64,000 nucleotides of DNA from Peribacillus folii (GCF_030271255.1 NZ_JASJOM010000004.1:124001-188000); one strand, 5' to 3'. Shown: positions 53,385 to 63,088, counted from the stretch's first letter. Numbers and translations: made by a program. The notes: generated by a model not told the origin, from the letters alone.

Positions 53385-55057
53385 GACTGATCATTTCCTT
53401 TATTAAGCATTGGGATTTGAATCCCTTTTTCACGTGCCGTTTTCTCTGCCAGCTCATAGCCTGCATCCACATGCCGTACTACACCCATCCCCGGGTCTGT
53501 CGTCAAGACACGTTCAATTCTTGCGCCTGCTTCTTTCGTGCCATCAGCCACGATGACGACTCCGGCATGCATGGAGTATCCCATTCCCACTCCACCGCCA
53601 TGATGTACGGATACCCAAGTGGCTCCGCCCACGGCATTGACCATTGCATTCAAGATTGGCCAGTCCGCCACTACATCCGATCCATCCTTCATCGCTTCCG
53701 TTTCACGATTCGGTGAAGCGACAGAGCCTGAATCCAAATGATCACGGCCAATCACGATCGGCGCCTTCAATTCCCCGCTTGCGACCATATCATTAAGGAT
53801 TTTCCCAAAGCGGGCACGCTCGCCATAACCAAGCCAGCAAATGCGCGATGGCAAACCTTGGAACTGGATTTTTTCTTGAGCCATTCTGATCCAGTTGCAT
53901 AAATGTTCATTGTCAGCAAATTCGCGTAGAATCGCTTGATCCGTTTTATAAATGTCTTCAGGATCACCAGATAACGCCACCCAGCGAAACGGACCTTTTC
54001 CTTCACAAAATTGCGGCCGGATATAGGCTGGAACGAAGCCCGGGAAGTCAAAGGCATTCTCCACCCCTTCATCTTTCGCAACTTGACGGATATTGTTGCC
54101 ATAATCGAACGTAATGGCCCCTTTTTCCATCATCTCTAGCATCGCACTTACATGTTTGGCCATGGAAGCTTTTGAGAGTTTAATATATTCATCTGGATCT
54201 GCACTTCGTAATTCTGCAGCCTCCACCATATTCATGCCTGAAGGCGTATATCCATTTAGCGGATCATGGGCGGAAGTTTGATCCGTCAGGACATCCGGAA
54301 TGAAGTTCCGGGCGATCATTTCAGGAAGAAGATCGGAAGCATTCCCAATCAAACCAATCGATAATGCTTTCCCTGCATGCTTGGCTTCCGTCGCTAAACG
54401 AATGGCCTCATCCAATGAATCCGTTTTCACATCGGTATAACGAGTTTCGATCCTTCTGTCAATCCTTGTCTCATCCACATCGATTCCAATACAGACTCCG
54501 CCGTTCATCGTAACGGCTAGCGGCTGTGCTCCGCCCATACCTCCTAAGCCTGCCGTTAGGGTTATCGTTCCTTTTAATGAAGAATTGAAATGTTGTTTGG
54601 CAAGCTCGGCAAAGGTTTCATATGTACCCTGCACAATTCCTTGTGACCCGATATATATCCAGCTGCCAGCCGTCATTTGTCCATACATCATCAAGCCTTT
54701 TTTGTCGAGTTCATGGAAGGTTTCCCAATTCGCATAGGCAGGGACGATGTTCGAATTGGCAAGCAGGACGCGCGGCGCATCGGTATGCGTTTTAAAAATC
54801 GCCACCGGTTTACCCGATTGGACCAATAAAGTCTCATCATCTCCAAGCTCTTTCAGTGATTTGACGATTGCATCAAAGCATTCCCAGTTACGAGCTGCTT
54901 TTCCAATCCCGCCATAAACCACGAGATCCTCGGGCCGTTCGGCTACTTCAGGATCCAGATTATTCATCAACATCCGCAGCACTGCCTCTTGCTGCCAGCC
55001 TTTTGTATGCAAATCTGTCCCTCTATAACGGATAACCTTATTTGTCGTAGTGTTCAT
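53381..55057 (-). CDS. hutU: Urocanate hydratase HutU
   Basis: 558 residues, NAD-dependent urocanase converting urocanate to imidazolonepropionate. Conserved [44 protein letters not shown], the active-site Cys region [38 protein letters not shown] and [15 protein letters not shown]. Nothing in these motifs sets it apart from ordinary urocanase. ATG 55057 follows AAGGAGGCAATACT; the longer frame to 55150 is upstream untranslated DNA. AraC-type direct repeats lie just upstream. Confidence 0.96.
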   Translation of the reverse strand: MNTTTNKVIRYRGTDLHTKGWQQEAVLRMLMNNLDPEVAERPEDLVVYGGIGKAARNWECFDAIVKSLKELGDDETLLVQSGKPVAIFKTHTDAPRVLLANSNIVPAYANWETFHELDKKGLMMYGQMTAGSWIYIGSQGIVQGTYETFAELAKQHFNSSLKGTITLTAGLGGMGGAQPLAVTMNGGVCIGIDVDETRIDRRIETRYTDVKTDSLDEAIRLATEAKHAGKALSIGLIGNASDLLPEMIARNFIPDVLTDQTSAHDPLNGYTPSGMNMVEAAELRSADPDEYIKLSKASMAKHVSAMLEMMEKGAITFDYGNNIRQVAKDEGVENAFDFPGFVPAYIRPQFCEGKGPFRWVALSGDPEDIYKTDQAILREFADNEHLCNWIRMAQEKIQFQGLPSRICWLGYGERARFGKILNDMVASGELKAPIVIGRDHLDSGSVASPNRETEAMKDGSDVVADWPILNAMVNAVGGATWVSVHHGGGVGMGYSMHAGVVIVADGTKEAGARIERVLTTDPGMGVVRHVDAGYELAEKTAREKGIQIPMLNKGNDQS

Positions 55058-55133
55058 AGTATTGCCTCCTTGTTTCGGTATATTTTCATTGTATAGGAAA
55101 AATTCAGATAATTTATTATAATTTAATGATTTT

Positions 55134-55189
55134 ATTATGAATGATTTCATATATTTGCAGTTAAAATCATAATATTATGAATCATTTCA
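55134..55189. promoter_or_regulatory. Direct-repeat operator upstream of hutU
   Basis: ATTATGAATGATTTCA (55134-55149) and ATTATGAATCATTTCA (55174-55189) are identical but for one base and are spaced exactly 40 bases apart, so they lie on the same face of the helix. The second overlaps a perfect 14-base palindrome TCATAATATTATGA (55167-55180). This is the expected layout for an AraC-family activator, most simply the product of 55299-56777. Confidence 0.6.
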
Positions 55190-55210
55190 ACCATTTAATG
55201 TTTTCAAGCA

Positions 55211-55241
55211 AAAAAATACGATTCAGCAGCGACTGAATCGT
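55211..55241 (-). terminator. Terminator of the AraC-type regulator gene
   Basis: ACGATTCAG / CTGAATCGT 9-bp stem followed by ATTTTTTTGC on the minus strand. The regulator is therefore transcribed separately from hutU. Confidence 0.85.
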
Positions 55242-55298
55242 TGTAGAAATCGTCCATGGCAGGTTATCCAAGTTAAAAAGCCGCATGCCGTTTTTCGT

Positions 55299-56777
55299 TT
55301 ACATGGAACCCAATCCCGACCGAAAAGCGGAGGGGGTGCAGGCCTCAGACAATTTGAATTTGGCATTAAAGTAGGTTTGGTGGGAATAGCCAGCTAATTG
55401 GGCGATCTCTTCCAATGATAAATCCGTTTCCTTTAAGAGCCGCTTTGCCTCCCGTATTCGCACTTGATGAAGCATACTGCGGAAAGACATGCCGGACTCA
55501 GCCGCAAAACGGCGGCTGAGGGTGCTTTTATTGATTCGCAACATGTCTGCACAGGTTGATAAGTTCCACTGCGCATCCCAATAGTTGGACTCAATCAGCT
55601 CCCTTGCTTTTTCGCTTAGTGTGTGCGCCCCTTCTTGAACATGTTCATGATCCTGCTGCAGTAATTGGGTAGTGAACGAATGCAATGCTTTTACGATTTG
55701 ATGAATGACCGGTTTATGTACGATTTGCTGGAAGACGTCATAATAAATCGCTTCTAGGGAAGCGGTTTGCAGGTTATATGATTTCATGTGCCTGCGAATT
55801 TGCGCTAGAACGCTGGTCAGACGAATGCGAACGATTTCGGGGTCGGGATATGGCCGTTGGAAAGTGAGGAATTCGCGTTCGATCCATTCCTTGATCGCTT
55901 TCGCATCCCTCCTTTCGAGCATTTCTATCCAAAGCCTTTGCTCAAGAGGCGTAAGGAATGGGTCCATCTCCTTCGGGGACATTTGCTGGCTTTCTGCCAA
56001 GATGATATCATATCCATCGAAAAAGATTTGCCTTGTCAATTCTCGTGTTTGCTGATATACCTTTTTTAAAGAATCGGCGGATGTTGCCGCCTTGATGATG
56101 ATGGCAAGCGGCTCGTCCATTTTTTCTTTCCATTGAGCGAGGAATGCTTGGTATTCTTCCTTGAATACCTCATCCCCCTTCGATTCCTGGACGCATAAAA
56201 TGAAATCCGATAAAGCGAAGATCTGGTTTTTTCCGATAAAGGAATACCGCTGAAGATCATCATAAACGAGAGGAAGCGTTTTATTATCCGGCGTCAAAAA
56301 TGCGGCCATCGTAATTCGATGATCATGCCTCCGCTCTGTCAGGAAGAAATCCGGATAATTGATATCCAATGAATGCTCTTCACCCAAAGTGTTCCTCGCG
56401 TGAATGCCTTGTCCATTTCTTAATTGATAACGCAATTGTTGAATATGCTTCACCAAATCCGCTGAAGAAAAAGGGCGGAATAGCACATCTTCTGCACGAA
56501 ACTGCAAGGCCCGATAAGCCGTTTGAAATATTCTCTCCGATGAAATGCCTAACCATCGAATTCCCCTTCGTTTTAATGAAACGCCCATCGCTTCACTATC
56601 ATTTGTCCACATATCCATATCCAAAATCACGAATTCCGGCTGCTGGTTGCGCATGTCTTTTTCGAATTCTTCAATCGTTTCCCAGAGGACCAATCGGATC
56701 CCGGTTAGGTGGGACTCGACGATCCACCGAATTCCTTGAGCCTCTATCTCATCCTTTGCCACCAAATGAATTTCCAC
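55299..56777 (-). CDS. AraC-family regulator with degenerate receiver-like N-terminus
   Basis: 492 residues. The first 120 resemble a response-regulator receiver (VILDMDMW, then LFRPFSSADLVKHI) but without a clear set of acidic residues and with no sensor kinase gene nearby. A middle region of unknown fold is followed by a C-terminal AraC/XylS double helix-turn-helix (NLSTCADMLRINKSTLSRRF; LSLEEIAQLAGYSHQTYFNAKF). Start is GTG 56777 after GAGGTGATTTTA. Its position upstream of hutU and the repeats at 55134-55189 make it the probable activator of the hut-like cluster. Confidence 0.85.
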   Translation of the reverse strand: MEIHLVAKDEIEAQGIRWIVESHLTGIRLVLWETIEEFEKDMRNQQPEFVILDMDMWTNDSEAMGVSLKRRGIRWLGISSERIFQTAYRALQFRAEDVLFRPFSSADLVKHIQQLRYQLRNGQGIHARNTLGEEHSLDINYPDFFLTERRHDHRITMAAFLTPDNKTLPLVYDDLQRYSFIGKNQIFALSDFILCVQESKGDEVFKEEYQAFLAQWKEKMDEPLAIIIKAATSADSLKKVYQQTRELTRQIFFDGYDIILAESQQMSPKEMDPFLTPLEQRLWIEMLERRDAKAIKEWIEREFLTFQRPYPDPEIVRIRLTSVLAQIRRHMKSYNLQTASLEAIYYDVFQQIVHKPVIHQIVKALHSFTTQLLQQDHEHVQEGAHTLSEKARELIESNYWDAQWNLSTCADMLRINKSTLSRRFAAESGMSFRSMLHQVRIREAKRLLKETDLSLEEIAQLAGYSHQTYFNAKFKLSEACTPSAFRSGLGSM

Positions 56778-57070
56778 TAAAATCACCTCATTTATCTTAG
56801 AAGGATTGCCTTTTCTCCATTCTATTCGAAAGCAATTGGTTCAAACAAGTCATGGAGGCAAAAAACATCTGCCATCTTAGCAAGTCAAATGAGTATTTTT
56901 TTTCGTTCCGGTTACCCTCTCCCTACATTTCCTTCCCTTTTTTAACGATATGATGATAGATATGAAAAAAACCAGAGAAAGCAGCATTAGGTTATGATAG
57001 AGTTACAGTAGTAGAAACGATTTGGAAATCACACTTTTCCGCATTAACTAGGACTACACAGAGGAGCGAC

Positions 57071-58513
57071 ATGCGATTTATCATGAAACGATATATCTTT
57101 GCCATCTTATATTCTATTATATTCGGTCTTTCCCTACATGCCTTCCATTTCAAGCTGAACCACCCGATCGCCGAAGATATCAGCCGGCTGATGCCGGTTA
57201 AAATGAAGGCAATTAAAGCAGAAGATGATGAAGGGGCACTCAAAAAGATCGTCCTGGAGGCAAAGGAGAACGATGATCCGATTTCCATTGCCGGTATGCA
57301 GCACAGCCAAGGGGGACAGACCTTATATCCGAATGGGATCCTGCTAGATATGAAGAATCATAATGAAATCCTTGATTTGGATGTATCGGAAAAACGGATC
57401 ACGGTACAGAGCGGAGCAACCTGGGCAGATGTGCAAGAATATATCAACCCTTACGGACTAGCATTAAAGGTCAGCCAATCTCAAAATATTTTTACAATCG
57501 GCGGTTCCTTGAGCGTCAATGTCCATGGCCGAGATATTCGGCATCATGCATTGATAGAAACCGTCGAATCGTTTCGTCTGCTTGATGCGAAAGGACAGAT
57601 CCTCACCGTAAGCCGTAAGGAGAATTCGGAATTGTTTTCTGCGGTCATCGGGGGATATGGTTTGTTTGGCATCATTCTGGATGTGACCCTTCACCTCACA
57701 GATGATGAGCTATACCAAATCAAAACGAAATCACTGCATTATGAGGAATATACTTCCTACTTCAAGAAAGAGGTGCTGCAAAATAGCGAAGTGAAAATGC
57801 ATCTAGCGAGAATATCCGTTGCACCTGGTTCCTATTTGGACGAAATGTATGTAACCGATTATTATGAGGCGAACGACCAAACCAAGCTTCCGGCCTACAA
57901 TGCCCTGAAACGGGAAACCATCGTGGCTGTACCAAAATTCTTCCTTGGACTATCGCGGTATAATGATTGGGGGAAAGAACAGTTCTGGAAAATTCAGGAG
58001 TCATATACCGCCAAGCTGAATGGCACCATGATTTCCAGAAATAATGTGATGCGGTCGGACTCGGCCTTCATGGATTACAGCAATCCCTCCAAAACGGAGG
58101 TCCTTCAGGAATACTTCGTGCCGGTCGATCAGTTTGCGGATTATATCGATGATTTACGAAATGTTTTGACCGATGAAAAAGATTTCAACTTATTAAATAT
58201 CACTATTCGCTATGTAGAACAAAATGATGAATCACTACTGTCATATGCCAAAGATGATATGTTTGCCCTTGTGATGCTCATCAACCAAGGAACAGATGAC
58301 AAAGGTAAGCAACACGCGGAAAAAGTCATCCGCAGCATGATCGATGTGGCGCTTACCCATGATGGCAGCTATTATTTACCTTATTACGGCTATCCAACCA
58401 AAGCCCAATTCAATGAAGCTTATCCTCATGCAGTGGAATTCTTTCACCTAAAGAAGAAATACGATCATGATGATCGCTTCATGAATCTTTTTTACAAGGA
58501 GTATCATCCATGA
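57071..58513 (+). CDS. FAD-linked oxidase (VAO/PCMH family)
   Basis: 480 residues: N-terminal membrane anchor or signal (about 5-24), then a PCMH-type FAD-binding domain (ISIAGMQHSQGGQ, 72-83; TIGGSLSVNVHGRD, 142-155; GGYGLFGIILDVTL) and a C-terminal substrate domain. Relatives include sugar-lactone oxidases and cytokinin dehydrogenases. Substrate unknown; the N-terminus suggests work outside the membrane. GAGGAGCGAC precedes the ATG. The next gene overlaps by four bases. Confidence 0.82.
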   Translation: MRFIMKRYIFAILYSIIFGLSLHAFHFKLNHPIAEDISRLMPVKMKAIKAEDDEGALKKIVLEAKENDDPISIAGMQHSQGGQTLYPNGILLDMKNHNEILDLDVSEKRITVQSGATWADVQEYINPYGLALKVSQSQNIFTIGGSLSVNVHGRDIRHHALIETVESFRLLDAKGQILTVSRKENSELFSAVIGGYGLFGIILDVTLHLTDDELYQIKTKSLHYEEYTSYFKKEVLQNSEVKMHLARISVAPGSYLDEMYVTDYYEANDQTKLPAYNALKRETIVAVPKFFLGLSRYNDWGKEQFWKIQESYTAKLNGTMISRNNVMRSDSAFMDYSNPSKTEVLQEYFVPVDQFADYIDDLRNVLTDEKDFNLLNITIRYVEQNDESLLSYAKDDMFALVMLINQGTDDKGKQHAEKVIRSMIDVALTHDGSYYLPYYGYPTKAQFNEAYPHAVEFFHLKKKYDHDDRFMNLFYKEYHP

Positions 58514-59067
58514 ATTATAAACGATTTATTGTTTACCAAGGCACTGTCGGAATGGCTGCAAGCATGATTTTCCCTTTTTATATTTTGCTGATCAAAAATG
58601 TCGGGACAAGCTATTCCCAATTCGGCTGGGCATATGGAATATTTTCACTAACAGCAGCACTATTCTACCCTTTGATTGGAAAAATCACGGACAAAGCCGG
58701 TGACAAAGCATTTCTGCTCATTTATTCATGGGGAATGGCCCTGATCCTGCTGGCCTTTCCCCTTGCCTATGAAATCTGGCATGTATATCTCTTGCAAATC
58801 ATCATGGGAATTCTTGGAGCCATTCAAAAAAACACGGAAAAAACGGTCCTTGCCCGCTATGTTACGAAAGCAACGGCAGGCAAGGAAATCGGCAACTACC
58901 ATGTCTGGACATCCATTGGTGCGGCAGCGGCGGTAATCGCAACCGGTTATTTAGTCGACTTCCTAACGATCGGCAGCATTTTTTACCTCGCCTCCCTCCT
59001 ATTTGCCTGGAGCGGATTTCAGATCATGAAAATGGATCAGGCAGCCTCCCTTTCCGTTGAAGAATGA
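58510..59067 (+). CDS. Half-size MFS-type membrane protein
   Basis: 185 residues with six predicted membrane segments, similar to half of an MFS transporter (YPLIGKITDKAGDKAFLLIYSW corresponds to the loop between TM2 and TM3). A full MFS protein has twelve. The stop is natural and no second half follows, so it is either a dimeric half-transporter, a redox accessory to the oxidase with which it overlaps by four bases (ATGA), or a stable truncation. Confidence 0.7.
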   Translation: MNYKRFIVYQGTVGMAASMIFPFYILLIKNVGTSYSQFGWAYGIFSLTAALFYPLIGKITDKAGDKAFLLIYSWGMALILLAFPLAYEIWHVYLLQIIMGILGAIQKNTEKTVLARYVTKATAGKEIGNYHVWTSIGAAAAVIATGYLVDFLTIGSIFYLASLLFAWSGFQIMKMDQAASLSVEE

Positions 59068-59204
59068 AAGGCAAGGATATTTCCAAATGGATCGTACGGT
59101 GAAAAACATAAAGAAGCCCTCCGTGCTTAGTGTTCGATCAGTGGCCTGTGACACATTATTTTTAAGAGGGTTTTTACTTTGGAAATTTTATGAGGGGTGA
59201 CCTT

Positions 59205-59819
59205 TTAGATAAGGATCGATTCGTCATCCTTCAGTCTTACAACAGAGCATTCATTTATATATTCGAACTCTTTCAACCTATCTTCTATTGACTTGCCTGC
59301 AGTATTTGGAAACAGATCTTCTCGATCATAATGAGGAAAAACAGCTATATCGGTTAAACCTAATCCAGTTAAATTGTGCATATCTACCGAATTTAATTGA
59401 GGGGTAAAATGATTCACCACTTCAATGTTCGGTCCTAGAATGATGGCTCCAGCACTTACCCCTACAAAAACAATGTTTCTGTTTTGTTTTGCTAATTTCT
59501 TTAATATCATGTCAGCACCACTTTTTTTCAAATGAAACAGTAAATGAAATGGGTTGCCCCCATTCATGTAAATGACGTTATATCGTTTAAGTCGCCCAGG
59601 AACGTCAAATTCAATATCCATAAAATCAACCTGGTTGATTCCCATATTCACTAAGTCTTCTTTTGCCTTCATTGCAAACTTATTGTATTGCTTCCATTGA
59701 GAACCTGTAGTAATGATAACAGCTTTTGCATTCATAATTTGACCATCGATTCTTTGTAGGAATTGTTGTTTAATCCTATCCGTAAAAAAACCATTAGACG
59801 TTAATAATATTGTAGACAT
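59205..59819 (-). CDS. Peptidase S51 (dipeptidase E-like) family protein
   Basis: 204 residues, class I glutamine-amidotransferase-like fold with a Ser nucleophile elbow GVSAGAIILG, the preceding YMNGGNPFHLLF and a His in FPHYDRED. Such enzymes cleave Asp-X dipeptides or cyanophycin; the substrate is not determined. Start after GAGGTTGGTTTAG. No obvious operon partner. Confidence 0.8.
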   Translation of the reverse strand: MSTILLTSNGFFTDRIKQQFLQRIDGQIMNAKAVIITTGSQWKQYNKFAMKAKEDLVNMGINQVDFMDIEFDVPGRLKRYNVIYMNGGNPFHLLFHLKKSGADMILKKLAKQNRNIVFVGVSAGAIILGPNIEVVNHFTPQLNSVDMHNLTGLGLTDIAVFPHYDREDLFPNTAGKSIEDRLKEFEYINECSVVRLKDDESILI

Positions 59820-60046
59820 CTAAACCAACCTCTTTTTTTATCTATGACTCATCCCATAATTTAAAGATGAAGAAACCTACTGTAGCTGCCTATGAAGGAG
59901 CCATGCAAGTAGTCCAAGTGCGAGAATTCCAAGGTTAAGCAAACCAATCTGACCATTACATATATTTTTTTATCTTCCTTCACTTTCGTTCATTAAATAC
60001 CATTGCTTACTTAGGCATTCGCAGCCATTAACGAATGAAGGATCGT

Positions 60047-60673
60047 TTACCTGATCTGTTCGTGTATCTTTTGAATAACTTCCTGATAAAAAGACATTTG
60101 ATGTGGGACAAAGTCATTTCTGCTTACATATTTTTTTATTTCAAGCGTTTTTCCATCCTTATCTACTTCAAAACCTTTAATTTCAATCTCATCTTTTTCA
60201 TAAGACCAAAGTTGAGCAAAATCACTAAATGTGGCTTTTACAATTCCTGAAACTTCTTCTAATTGAAGTGTAAAATCATCCAAATTATTTCCACTTTTAT
60301 ATAAAAAAACGTTTGCTAATTCTTTATCAATAAAATTTTCTTTAACAACACAATATTCCATAACACCTAACTGAATTAAATCTTCAAAAGCTATCTCGAT
60401 TCCTATTTCTTCTTTTATTTCCCTTACTCCATCCTTTACTGTTTCATCAACTAATAAATGTCCAGCAGCAGTAATATCCAAAAGATTAGGGTAGTCTTTT
60501 TTATTTTCACTGCGAAGCTGTAAATAAATATAATCGATCCCAAGTTCATTGATGATAAACCAACAATGAAACACTTCATGCCAATACCCAATTCTATGCA
60601 CATCACTCCGAGGGGCAACACCGATCGGTTTTTTATTTTCATCAAATATCCTTAGCATCTCTTGTTCCCCCAT
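60047..60673 (-). CDS. Nudix hydrolase (isopentenyl-diphosphate isomerase-like subgroup)
   Basis: 208 residues. Near the N-terminus RIFDENKKPIGVAPRSDVHR and WHEVFHCWF are typical of IDI-like Nudix proteins; the Nudix box runs from GHLLVDE to REIKEEIGI. Probably hydrolyses a nucleotide derivative rather than acting as an isomerase, as for the YfcD group. Start ATG 60673 after AGGGGGAAAAAGCTT; ATG 60658 is a possible alternative. Confidence 0.8.
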   Translation of the reverse strand: MGEQEMLRIFDENKKPIGVAPRSDVHRIGYWHEVFHCWFIINELGIDYIYLQLRSENKKDYPNLLDITAAGHLLVDETVKDGVREIKEEIGIEIAFEDLIQLGVMEYCVVKENFIDKELANVFLYKSGNNLDDFTLQLEEVSGIVKATFSDFAQLWSYEKDEIEIKGFEVDKDGKTLEIKKYVSRNDFVPHQMSFYQEVIQKIHEQIR

Positions 60674-60769
60674 AAGCTTTTTCCCCCTAGTCATTGCTCT
60701 TCCAATACGCCTTCTTAGACAATTAATGACAAGTTATAAAGTCCAAATAATCAAATTATTCACACGAAG

Positions 60770-61318
60770 TTATTTTAATTCATTTACTAATAACGCCTTA
60801 TGATAGTGGCATAACTTAAGCAACTCAAAGCTGCCGTTATTGATTAATTCAGTAAGAACCTTCATTTCATTACAAGCAGAATCGTAAAGAGATTTATTAA
60901 TCATTCCACCTGCTAAAGCTGCTTCAAGCTCATCGGCATCTTTTTGAATGACTTCTCCAGAAGGCAGTAAAATGATATCTAAATATAAATCATCCATATA
61001 GGGAATACCATGCACTACTCCGTTTTCTAGACAAACATCAATATACCACTGCACTATATTTCCTTTTTCATCAAACATTGTTGTGACCGAATGTTTTTTT
61101 TCCAAAGGAAATTGCTGAAGCCACATGTATCCATCTTCTACAATACATACCTTCTTTCCTTCGTAGAAGGCGAATAATGGTTCAGAGACTTTAATAGTAT
61201 GCAATAAAGTGATAAAGCCCATAAATTGTTCAGTATCTAGAAACGCCTGTGCATACTCTCTCTCCAAAACACGTTTCCATTCTGATCGGTTTCCATATTT
61301 TCGTTTAAGCATCATCAT
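60770..61318 (-). CDS. DUF402-family protein (possible nucleotide phosphatase)
   Basis: 182 residues with the family motif QWYIDVC, YMDDLYLDIILLPSGE and DADELEAAL, the acidic residues forming the metal site. Members include nucleoside di/triphosphate phosphatases and RNA-associated phosphodiesterases. Three consecutive ATG codons (61318-61310) leave the exact start open. The ribosome site GTGAGAT is weak. Confidence 0.75.
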   Translation of the reverse strand: MMMLKRKYGNRSEWKRVLEREYAQAFLDTEQFMGFITLLHTIKVSEPLFAFYEGKKVCIVEDGYMWLQQFPLEKKHSVTTMFDEKGNIVQWYIDVCLENGVVHGIPYMDDLYLDIILLPSGEVIQKDADELEAALAGGMINKSLYDSACNEMKVLTELINNGSFELLKLCHYHKALLVNELK

Positions 61319-61484
61319 ATCTCACGTGAGTTTTCATACACTTGCATAATGAATAAAGAATCGCAGCTATGCTCTTCACCCTGGCGCCAATGCTTTAAAA
61401 CCTATAGCTTTTATCATGGGGGTATTCATATATGTTGCAAACATATAATTAAATATTATTAAAAATAAGATGGTGATTTGGCAA

Positions 61485-61748
61485 ATGGATCTCATTCAAA
61501 TAATTTCTGAGATAATTCTAATGAAACCCACTTCCTTTTCCAAGTTAAGAATGGCCATTGAAAATCTAAGTTCGGAAGAATGGTTCAGGAAGCTATATGT
61601 AGATGCCCAGTACACTCATGTAATTTGGTATAACAAAAAAATTAAAAAGGTTCTTTTAGTTCCAGCAAACGTCGAGATGTTAAAGACAGATGAAAAAAAG
61701 GCACAAGAATTTATCAAACTAGTGAAAGGCTGTACAAAAAATAAATAA
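61485..61748 (+). CDS. Hypothetical small protein
   Basis: 87 residues (MDLIQIISEIILMKPTSFSK; VDAQYTHVIWYNKKIKKVLL), soluble, no recognised domain. The ATG at 61485 is placed after GGTGATTTGGCAA; an ATG at 61470 is in frame but has no ribosome site. It is divergent from the DUF402 gene and ends in a shared terminator with the VOC gene. Confidence 0.5.
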   Translation: MDLIQIISEIILMKPTSFSKLRMAIENLSSEEWFRKLYVDAQYTHVIWYNKKIKKVLLVPANVEMLKTDEKKAQEFIKLVKGCTKNK

Positions 61749-61765
61749 ACGATCAAAATTCATAA

Positions 61766-61798
61766 ACACCGTTCTGATTATCCGAACGGTGTAAAAAT
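61766..61798. terminator. Terminator between the small gene and the VOC gene
   Basis: ACACCGTTC / GAACGGTGT perfect 9-bp stem, with a moderate T-rich sequence on both sides. Convergent genes share it. Confidence 0.65.
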
Positions 61799-61799
61799 C

Positions 61800-62588
61800 T
61801 TATCCTAATGAGGACTTAGGCAAATTTAACCTTTCTGCCAGAGAAGAGGTAAAATCAGGAGTGTGCTCAATACAAAGAGTATAACCCTCCTTCGTTATAA
61901 GTAGCTTCTTTTCATTTAAAAGAGAGTTATCGATGTTTCTTGAGAGATTCTTAATAAACCCGAGATCGGGCGTGCCAAATGTCACCCTCATCTTTGGCGG
62001 CAATGCCTTCATGCCAATGGGAATCCAAGGTCTCTGTTTTGAAACCACTATTGCATGTGCCGTTCCACCGATTACAAAATTAAACATATTTGATTCTTTA
62101 TCAGTTTTCATGTCCAAGTCACTTTTCAACCAATCGAGAAAAGCAGGGACGTTTTCAACAGGAAAGCCTATTTCTCTAATATAGAGTATTCTCAACTTCC
62201 CGGAAGTGTTTATTACGTCCTCTTTAATATAATCATGTGCAATAATTTCAAGAAGGTGACCATCTCCATCACGGAAATAAAGATTTTTCCTCCCATTTGT
62301 TTCGTCGATATACTGGCCCAGTTCTTGTTTTAAAATCAATAATCCAGATTGTCGAACGAAAGCTGCCACTTCATCAAACTTTGAATACGGGACTTGAAAA
62401 GCAAAGTGCGCTGGAGGAACCGGTTCATAGGCCTCTTTAAAACTTAAAGTCGTCAATGGCGTAAGCTGAAACCGAATGAAATCATTGGATTCATAGATGA
62501 TGGGGAGCTGCAGTCTGTTAGCGTAGCATTGTTTTACCCCTTCTAAAGATACTGTTGTTAATTCTAAATCCGAGAAATGAGTAATCAA
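61800..62588 (-). CDS. VOC-superfamily (glyoxalase/dioxygenase-like) protein
   Basis: 262 residues with two vicinal-oxygen-chelate modules. The first ends NLYFRDGDGHLLEIIAHD and has the usual metal-binding pattern; the second (about 130-230) is degenerate. The reaction cannot be assigned: glyoxalase, fosfomycin-resistance and ring-cleaving dioxygenase proteins share this fold. TTG start after AGGGGGCAAGAAT. Confidence 0.75.
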   Translation of the reverse strand: MITHFSDLELTTVSLEGVKQCYANRLQLPIIYESNDFIRFQLTPLTTLSFKEAYEPVPPAHFAFQVPYSKFDEVAAFVRQSGLLILKQELGQYIDETNGRKNLYFRDGDGHLLEIIAHDYIKEDVINTSGKLRILYIREIGFPVENVPAFLDWLKSDLDMKTDKESNMFNFVIGGTAHAIVVSKQRPWIPIGMKALPPKMRVTFGTPDLGFIKNLSRNIDNSLLNEKKLLITKEGYTLCIEHTPDFTSSLAERLNLPKSSLG

Positions 62589-62663
62589 ATTCTTGCCCCC
62601 TAAATATGAGGTGGTACCCTTACAATTTGTAAATAGAGCAACTTCTTGAGCAAATTTCTACAC

Positions 62664-62939
62664 TTATTTCGCTTTTTTGAAAAAGGCGGCTGTCCCTCCC
62701 TCTTGAATTAAAACTCCTACTTCTTCGGCAGACATAAGTTTCACCATATTTTCTGCCTTATTTTGTTCTTCACTTGTTACAACTATATTTGAATCTCTTT
62801 CATTCGTGCTAGATTGCCGCTCTTCAAGTTTTGGTAGCTCCTCTTGTTCAAGTACATCTGTACTTTGCAAATCTTTCATAAAAAAAGATAGGGCCATAAC
62901 TCCTCCAAAACCAAGAATTAAAGTTGCTTTTCTTTTCAA
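62664..62939 (-). CDS. Hypothetical membrane-anchored small protein
   Basis: 91 residues. N-terminal lysines followed by one membrane segment (KRKATLILGFGGVMALSFF) and a charged extracytoplasmic tail. There is no cysteine for lipidation. TTG 62939 after GGAAGGTTTTTTC is the likely start; the frame extends to 62987. Family not recognised. Confidence 0.5.
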   Translation of the reverse strand: MKRKATLILGFGGVMALSFFMKDLQSTDVLEQEELPKLEERQSSTNERDSNIVVTSEEQNKAENMVKLMSAEEVGVLIQEGGTAAFFKKAK

Positions 62940-63066
62940 GAAAAAACCTTCCAAATCATAATTACATATATTTGTTGCAACAACCATATTTTAACACATT
63001 CTATTCTAGATTAGTTGAATAATTTCTCTTCACAACATGTTGATAAAGTTAAATAGTGAAAAAATA

Positions 63067-63088
63067 AAAAGGCTGCCTCTGCAGCCTT
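63067..63088 (-). terminator. Terminator of the GNAT gene
   Basis: AAGGCTGC / GCAGCCTT 8-bp stem with a four-base loop and TTTATTTTTTC on the minus strand. Confidence 0.8.

Noticed and set aside
53381..55057. Thiourocanate hydratase instead of urocanase
   Set aside because: All the motifs I can check are those of normal urocanase, and HutI and HutG are present; the alternative needs an alignment I cannot run.
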